From positions 1 to 5,533 of the forward strand of contig CAIPNN010000207.1 in assembly GCA_903866425.1 (NCBI GenBank): a DNA stretch of 5,533 nucleotides, read 5' to 3'. The notes under the pieces are model-generated. The model had not been told where the DNA came from, searched no databases, and was given only the letters and a program-made list of their open reading frames with translations. A program made the translations under genes and the position numbers. Of this stretch, positions 1 to 5,533 are shown one piece after another; the stretch's first letter is position 1; every line of letters starts with the position of its first letter. This DNA comes from an uncultured Actinomycetes bacterium. GTDB taxonomy: Bacteria; Actinomycetota; Thermoleophilia; Miltoncostaeales; Miltoncostaeaceae.

Positions 1-1287
1 CGTGAGCTGCGTGCGGTAGTCGTCCCACTCAGCGCGCTTGCTCTCGACGAAGCGCGCATGCGTGTGCTCGCCAAACGCGCGTAGCAGCAGTTCGCTTGCC
101 GCACCGATCTCGATGGCCTCGCCCAGGTTCTCGGGCAGGGCGTCAATGCCCTCACGTGACCGCTCCTCAGGACCAAGCTCGTAGAGGTTGGTCTCCATGG
201 GCGCCGGCAGCTCGTAGCCACGCTCGATGCCATCGAGCCCTGCGTGGAGCAGCGCGGCGAAGGTGAGGTAGGGGTTGCAGGCGGGGTCTGGCGCGCGCAG
301 CTCGCAGCGCGTGGCCTTCTCCTTGCCGCCGGGGTGTGCCGGCACGCGGATGAGCGCCGACCGGTTGCGCCGGCTCCATGCGATGTACACCGGTGCTTCG
401 TAGCCCGGCACCAGGCGCTTGTACGAGTTGACCCACTGGGCGAACACACACGACAACTCGCGTGCGTGGCGCAGCTGCCCGGCGATGAACGCCTTGGCGT
501 CGGCCGAGAGCAGGTACTCGTCAGCGGGGTCGAAGAACGCATTGCGCTCGCCCTTGAACAGGCTCTGATGCGTGTGCATGCCGGAGCCGTTTTCGCCGGC
601 CAGCGGCTTGGGCATGAAGGTGGCGTAGATGCCGTGGCGGTGCGCCACCTCCTTCACCACCGTGCGGTAGGTCATGACGTTGTCGGCCATGGTGAGGGCG
701 TCGTCGTACCGCATGTCGATCTCGTGCTGGCTGGGTGCCACCTCGTGGTGCGAGAACTCCACGTGAATGCCCATGGCCTCGAGCGCCAGCACCGTCTCGC
801 GGCGCAGGTCGCTTGCGGCGTCGAGCGTGGTGAGGTCGAAGTAACCGCCACGGTCGAGCGGCTCGGTGCCCTCGGCGTCCTTGAAGTAGAAGAACTCAAG
901 CTCGGGGCCGAGGTAGTAGTGGTCGTACCCCATGGCCTTGGCGCGCTCAACGGCGCGGCGCAGAATCTGCCGGGGGTCACCCTCGTACGGCTCGCCGGTG
1001 GGCAGATGGATGTCGCAGAACATCCTGGCCACGCCCTGCACCTCGGGGCGGTACGGCAGCACCTGGAAGGTGTCGGGGTCGGGCATGGCAACCATGTCCG
1101 ACTCCTCAATGGCGTTGAAGCCCGTGATGGATGAGCCGTCAAAGCCCATGCCGTGCTCCATCGCGTCGGGCAGCTGCTCGCGCGTGACGGCGAAGCTCTT
1201 GAGCTGCCCGAGGATGTCCGTGAACCAGAAGCGCACGAACTTGATGTCGCGCTCTTCCACGAGCGCCAGGATCTCTTCGCGAGTCAT
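1..1287 (-). CDS. glnA: Type I glutamine synthetase, alpha-like (3' end cut by window edge)
   Basis: Catalyses ATP-dependent condensation of glutamate and ammonium to glutamine in the cytoplasm; the family forms dodecamers. 429 codons are visible, with no stop before the left edge; family length of about 440-445 means only a dozen or so residues are missing. Seen: N-terminal beta-grasp domain (about residues 1-100) with the latch motif FDGSS at 49-53; metal/glutamate ligands in GPELEFF (127-133) and HHEVAPSQHEID (180-191); NGSGMH (233-238); KRLVPGYEAP (290-299); NRSALIR (308-314); TRCELRAPDP (326-335). The ~25-residue insertion of beta-type enzymes is absent. The segment around Y369 reads NLYELGPEER, not the NLYDLPPEE-type adenylylation motif, so covalent control is unlikely. 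The residue matching feedback Arg62 of B. subtilis GlnA is Ala59. The ATG at 1287 is chosen because MTREEIL matches family N-termini. Only a weak AGG lies upstream, and a TAGGTT hexamer sits 6 nt before the ATG. Glutamate-amine ligase paralogs acting on other amines are a less likely alternative. Confidence 0.95.
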   Translation of the reverse strand, partial: MTREEILALVEERDIKFVRFWFTDILGQLKSFAVTREQLPDAMEHGMGFDGSSITGFNAIEESDMVAMPDPDTFQVLPYRPEVQGVARMFCDIHLPTGEPYEGDPRQILRRAVERAKAMGYDHYYLGPELEFFYFKDAEGTEPLDRGGYFDLTTLDAASDLRRETVLALEAMGIHVEFSHHEVAPSQHEIDMRYDDALTMADNVMTYRTVVKEVAHRHGIYATFMPKPLAGENGSGMHTHQSLFKGERNAFFDPADEYLLSADAKAFIAGQLRHARELSCVFAQWVNSYKRLVPGYEAPVYIAWSRRNRSALIRVPAHPGGKEKATRCELRAPDPACNPYLTFAALLHAGLDGIERGYELPAPMETNLYELGPEERSREGIDALPENLGEAIEIGAASELLLRAFGEHTHARFVESKRAEWDDYRTQLT

Positions 1288-1293
1288 ATGCCC

Positions 1294-1299
1294 AACCTA
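1294..1299 (-). promoter_or_regulatory. Candidate -10 hexamer for a leaderless glnA transcript
   Basis: On the minus strand the sequence is TAGGTT, six bases (GGGCAT), then the ATG of the type I synthetase. TANNNT is the usual actinobacterial -10 pattern, and this spacing would put the transcription start on the A of the ATG. No recognisable -35 is present 17-18 bp upstream, which is common in such promoters. The AGG inside the same hexamer could instead act as a weak ribosome-binding site 8 nt before the ATG. Visible by position only; activity is inferred. Confidence 0.35.
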
Positions 1300-1320
1300 A
1301 CAGGGGTGATCGAAAAGACG

Positions 1321-1348
1321 ACTCGGGGCGCCCGAAGGCGCCCCGAGT
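1321..1348 (-). terminator. Intrinsic terminator after the type III synthetase gene
   Basis: Perfect 12-bp inverted repeat: ACTCGGGGCGCC and its complement around a 4-nt loop. In minus-strand RNA the loop is C(UUCG)G, the very stable tetraloop, and the stem is followed four bases later by a short U-rich stretch (CGTCTTTT). It begins 21 nt after the TAG of the type III gene and ends 33 nt before the ATG of the type I gene, so it separates the two transcripts. Read on the plus strand it lacks a T-run, so the direction is clear. Confidence 0.85.
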
Positions 1349-1369
1349 GAACTGCGTCGGTGATGCCGT

Positions 1370-3520
<2,151 letters not shown>

Positions 3521-3532
3521 GTCTCGACTGAT

Positions 3533-3538
3533 CCTCCT
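3533..3538 (-). promoter_or_regulatory. Shine-Dalgarno site deciding the GSIII start
   Basis: A full AGGAGG on the minus strand lies 12 nt upstream of ATG 3520, slightly longer than the usual 5-9 nt. It falls downstream of the in-frame ATGs at 3550 and 3691, so it supports 3520 as the true start. Confidence 0.65.
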
Positions 3539-3614
3539 GATCTTGTACATGCGCTGGGCGTGGGAGGGGTCTTCCCCCGGGAACGGAGCGCATACCGGCT
3601 CATCCGGCTTCCGC

Positions 3615-3620
3615 AGAATA
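3615..3620 (-). promoter_or_regulatory. Possible -10 element of the GSIII promoter
   Basis: TATTCT on the minus strand is the one clear TANNNT hexamer I find upstream of the type III gene. It would give a 5' leader of roughly 90 nt. No convincing -35 lies 17-18 bp further upstream. The predicted leader contains a small GGGG-AAGA-CCCC hairpin (3566-3577) but no riboswitch fold that I recognise. Confidence 0.2.
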
Positions 3621-3670
3621 GGGAGATTGCCCATTCCGCGGGCCATCGCAGTGGCCAAGAAGCGCGATGC

Positions 3671-3696
3671 CGCGTTTGTGCATGGGGACAAACCCG
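3671..3696. promoter_or_regulatory. Candidate operator dyad GTTTGT-N8-ACAAAC in the divergent gap
   Basis: Perfect 6-bp inverted repeat: GTTTGT at 3674-3679 and ACAAAC at 3688-3693. Flanking CG/CG pairs extend it to 8 of 9 matched positions. A third half-site, GGTTTG, lies at 3717-3722 and pairs with CAAACC at 3689-3694 as a second, wider dyad. In this GC-rich DNA, three GTTTG cores within 50 bp stand out. The position between divergent genes, just upstream of the PucR-type gene, suits autoregulation and control of the type III synthetase. Which protein binds here is inference; no defined PucR-family consensus is matched. Confidence 0.35.
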
Positions 3697-3708
3697 CTCC
3701 TCAGGGGC

Positions 3709-3737
3709 TTGTGGCCGGTTTGCGCGTGGTTCATGCT
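3709..3737 (+). promoter_or_regulatory. Possible promoter of the PucR-type regulator
   Basis: TTGTGG (3709-3714) and CATGCT (3732-3737) are separated by 17 bp, and the latter ends six bases before GTG 3744. A transcript would then start at or next to the start codon and be leaderless. Each box matches its consensus at only three of six bases, so support is weak. The spacing and the lack of a Shine-Dalgarno are the main arguments. Confidence 0.2.
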
Positions 3738-3743
3738 TCGTAT

Positions 3744-5387
3744 GTGAGCACCGGTTCACGCACATCAGGCCGTACCGTCACTCAGGCTGTCGCTGGCCGT
3801 CCCCTCGCAGACGTGCTGGCCCTGCCTGCGCTCGACGGTGCCGTGCTGGTGCCGGAGGACGGTGCCGAGGGCGTCATGGTGAGCGCCCTGGTACTCGACG
3901 ATCCTGCGGCACCCCCGGCCGATGGCGGACTGCTGGTGGCGCCCACAGGTATCGGCAAGAGCGTGCCCGCCGGAGTGGTGGCCGCCATCTCGCGTGCCGC
4001 CATCTCCGGTTCGCCCAAGGTGCCGGTCATCATCATTCCCGACGACCGCCCGTGGGGCGATGTGCTGTCCGCCATCGCCCAGGCCCTTTCGGGCGAGGCC
4101 CGCGAGCGCGACTCGCGCCGGGTGTTCCGCCAGGCGCTCATCTCGGGCCGCGGTGTGCCCGGCATCGCCGAGGCGGCGTCCGAACTGCTGGAGGCCCCCG
4201 TGGCCATCCTCGACGAGTACCTCGACATCCTGGGTGCTGCCGGCATCTCCGACGCCCGCGAGGACCAGCTTGAGGAGGCCATCGAGGCCGCCCGTGGCCA
4301 CGGGCCCGCATCGCTGCTCGGCCCGTTCAAGGAAGCCGGCATCAGCGGCGCGCAGATCATCCAGCTGGAAGGCGACGGCACGCTGGCCGGTGTGCTGGTG
4401 GTGTGGATGAAGGACTCCCCGGTGGCCGACCCGGTCATCCCCGCGCTCACCGACGCCCTGCTGGTTGAGCGCGTGCGCGAAGACACCCGGGTCGATACCG
4501 AGGCACGCCTGCGCGGAGAGCTCATTGAAGAACTGCTGGCCGGCGAGGTGGTGAGCCGCGAGTCGCTGGTGCGTCGCGCACGCCATCTGGGCGCCGACCT
4601 CACCGACGGCGCCATCGCGCTGGTGGGCACGCTGCAGGATCCGCACAGCGAGGGCCGGGTCATCACCGACCCGCGTCTGGTGCGCCGCTTCATGCAGCAG
4701 ACGCGCGCGGTGCTCGACCTGCACTGGCCGCGTGCGCTGGTCGACTGGCACGAGGGCCTTCTGGTGGTGCTGCTGCCAAACCGTGTGGAGGGCGAGGAGG
4801 GGGAGAGCCCGGAGGAACTCGCGCACACGCTGGCCCGCCGCCTGCTGGCAGCCACCGGCCCGACGGTGCCCGGTCTTACGCTCACCCTTGCGCTGTCGCG
4901 CCATCAGGCCGACCCGGAGCGCCTCGGGTCGGCCATCGATGAGGCCCAGCTCGCGCTCAGCATCGGCGAGCGGCTCGGCCGTTCCGGCCAGGTGGTCACC
5001 TTTGAGGAGACCGGCACCTACAAGCTGCTGTTCCAGGTGTTCGCCGACAAGCCGGAAGAACTCGACGCCTTCTACGACCAGACCATCGCGCCCTTGGTGC
5101 GGTACGACGAGCAGTACCAGACCGAACTCGTGGGCACCGTCGCCACCTATCTCGATCTCGACTGCAACCTGGCGGCCACGGCATCAACGCTCTACACCCA
5201 CCGTCACACCATCAGGTACCGCCTCGACCGCATCGCGGAACTCGCGGGCCTCGACATCGGCAAGACCGACGACCGCGAAAAGCTGTCGCTGGGCCTCAAG
5301 GCCATGCGCCTCTTGGGCCACAAGGTGACCGCGCCCAGTACGGAGAAGCCGTCGCGCGGCGGCGGCCGAGGGGCGAAGAAGGCCTAG
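3744..5387 (+). CDS. PucR/CdaR-family transcriptional regulator
   Basis: DNA-binding regulator of the PucR class, a family that controls purine, amino-acid and nitrogen metabolism genes. From GTG 3744 the product has 547 residues. Domains in order: PucR N-terminal domain, about 10-75 (RPLADVLALPALDGAVLV to GGLLVAPTGIG); a GAF-like segment, about 115-250 (FRQALISGRGVPGIAEAASELLEAPVAILDEY); a CdaR GGDEF-like domain, about 250-430 (starts TEARLRGELIEELLAGE); and the C-terminal PucR helix-turn-helix, about 460-525 (ELVGTVATYLDLDCNLAATASTLYTHRHTIRYRLDRIAELAGLDI). A basic Gly/Arg/Lys tail (529-547) follows. The frame is open far upstream, to 3423, but that part overlaps the opposite synthetase gene and looks like an antisense artefact. 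GTG 3744 is the last start that keeps the whole PucR domain; GTG 3711, TTG 3720 and GTG 3726 are alternatives. None has a well-spaced Shine-Dalgarno. Divergence from the GSIII gene suggests it controls glutamine synthesis; the ligand is unknown. Confidence 0.9.
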   Translation: MSTGSRTSGRTVTQAVAGRPLADVLALPALDGAVLVPEDGAEGVMVSALVLDDPAAPPADGGLLVAPTGIGKSVPAGVVAAISRAAISGSPKVPVIIIPDDRPWGDVLSAIAQALSGEARERDSRRVFRQALISGRGVPGIAEAASELLEAPVAILDEYLDILGAAGISDAREDQLEEAIEAARGHGPASLLGPFKEAGISGAQIIQLEGDGTLAGVLVVWMKDSPVADPVIPALTDALLVERVREDTRVDTEARLRGELIEELLAGEVVSRESLVRRARHLGADLTDGAIALVGTLQDPHSEGRVITDPRLVRRFMQQTRAVLDLHWPRALVDWHEGLLVVLLPNRVEGEEGESPEELAHTLARRLLAATGPTVPGLTLTLALSRHQADPERLGSAIDEAQLALSIGERLGRSGQVVTFEETGTYKLLFQVFADKPEELDAFYDQTIAPLVRYDEQYQTELVGTVATYLDLDCNLAATASTLYTHRHTIRYRLDRIAELAGLDIGKTDDREKLSLGLKAMRLLGHKVTAPSTEKPSRGGGRGAKKA

Positions 5388-5388
5388 G

Positions 5389-5414
5389 CCCGGCGGTACT
5401 CACGTGGCGCCGGG
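5389..5414 (+). terminator. GC hairpin after the regulator gene, possible weak terminator
   Basis: CCCGGCG (5389-5395) and CGCCGGG (5408-5414) form a perfect 7-bp stem with a 12-nt loop, starting just after the TAG. A second small hairpin, CCCCT-GCCG-AGGGG, lies at 5419-5432. Neither is followed by a T-run, so termination may be inefficient or Rho-assisted. The position between convergent genes fits a terminator role. Confidence 0.35.
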
Positions 5415-5461
5415 TGCCCCCCTGCCGAGGGGTCACAACCTGCCCGAGTTACGCGACGCGG

Positions 5462-5533
5462 CTACTGCGCGGTGTACGCCTGCCGCAGTCGGGCAGCCAT
5501 GGGCCCCGGGGTGCCATGGCCCACCGGAGCACC
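5462..5533 (-). CDS. C-terminal end of a probable class IV PLP aminotransferase (partial)
   Basis: A minus-strand frame enters from the right edge and ends in TAG at 5462-5464. The 23 visible residues contain GTPGPMAARLRQAY. This resembles the usual C-terminus of fold-type IV aminotransferases (branched-chain or D-amino-acid aminotransferase, or aminodeoxychorismate lyase), where a G-x-PGP-x-t-x-x-L-x-x-x-Y pattern precedes the stop. Such enzymes use glutamate or alanine as amino donor, or, for the lyase, follow a glutamine-dependent step, so a place beside glutamine synthetases is sensible. It would be convergent with the PucR-type gene. With so little sequence the subfamily cannot be told, and the frame itself could be spurious. 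Confidence 0.45.
   Translation of the reverse strand, partial: GAPVGHGTPGPMAARLRQAYTAQ

Noticed and set aside
3594..3608. Short direct repeat CCGGCT-CAT-CCGGCT upstream of the GSIII gene
   Set aside because: Two six-base GC-rich copies are expected by chance at this composition.
3521..3691. N-terminal extension of the GSIII frame to ATG 3691 (57 more residues)
   Set aside because: The extra residues look like translated leader sequence, while AGGAGG and family similarity both point to ATG 3520.
3521..3743. Possible glutamine riboswitch or other structured RNA in the divergent gap
   Set aside because: Checked on both strands; only small hairpins are seen, and no conserved riboswitch core is recognisable.
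3744..3761. Imperfect palindrome around ACCGGT at the start of the regulator gene
   Set aside because: Only part of the 18 bp pairs, and it overlaps the first codons; too weak to call an operator.
3945..3968. Walker-A-like string APTGIGKS in the N-terminal domain of the regulator
   Set aside because: It fits the loose P-loop pattern, but it sits where the PucR N-terminal domain normally has its Leu-Thr-Thr-Gly-type turn, and no Walker B or other ATPase motif follows. Most likely chance.
3765..4904. Long minus-strand open frames opposite the regulator
   Set aside because: Antisense to a gene with clear domains; no family features and composition typical of reverse-strand translation.

Overview
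The window is high-GC and densely coded. It looks like a piece of an Actinomycetota chromosome. The PucR-type regulator, strong GC bias at third codon positions, a TANNNT -10 hexamer placed for a leaderless transcript, and a GTG start all fit that phylum. A deep lineage such as Thermoleophilia is possible, but that is a guess from family resemblance. No phage, transposon, CRISPR, tRNA or rRNA sequence was seen.

Layout. On the minus strand, reading right to left, a full type III glutamine synthetase (1370-3520) is followed by a strong intrinsic terminator (1321-1348). An alpha-type type I glutamine synthetase follows (start at 1287) and runs off the left edge about a dozen residues before its expected end. 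On the plus strand, diverging from the type III gene across a 223-bp gap, lies a PucR/CdaR-family transcriptional regulator (3744-5387). After a 74-bp convergent gap with small GC hairpins, the right edge holds the last 23 codons of a minus-strand gene that resembles the C-terminus of a class IV (branched-chain/D-amino-acid/aminodeoxychorismate) aminotransferase.

How the parts fit. Both synthetases condense ammonium and glutamate to glutamine using ATP, but they belong to unrelated size and architecture classes. The adjacent divergent regulator is the obvious candidate to control one or both. The gap between regulator and type III gene contains a GTTTGT-N8-ACAAAC dyad and a third GTTTG half-site, a plausible operator. 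The terminator and a separate -10-like element suggest that the type I gene can be transcribed independently. The alpha-type enzyme lacks the arginine that mediates glutamine feedback in Bacillus subtilis GlnA, so its control may differ from that model.

I see a nitrogen-assimilation locus with an uncommon pairing of glutamine synthetases, rather than a clearly new system.
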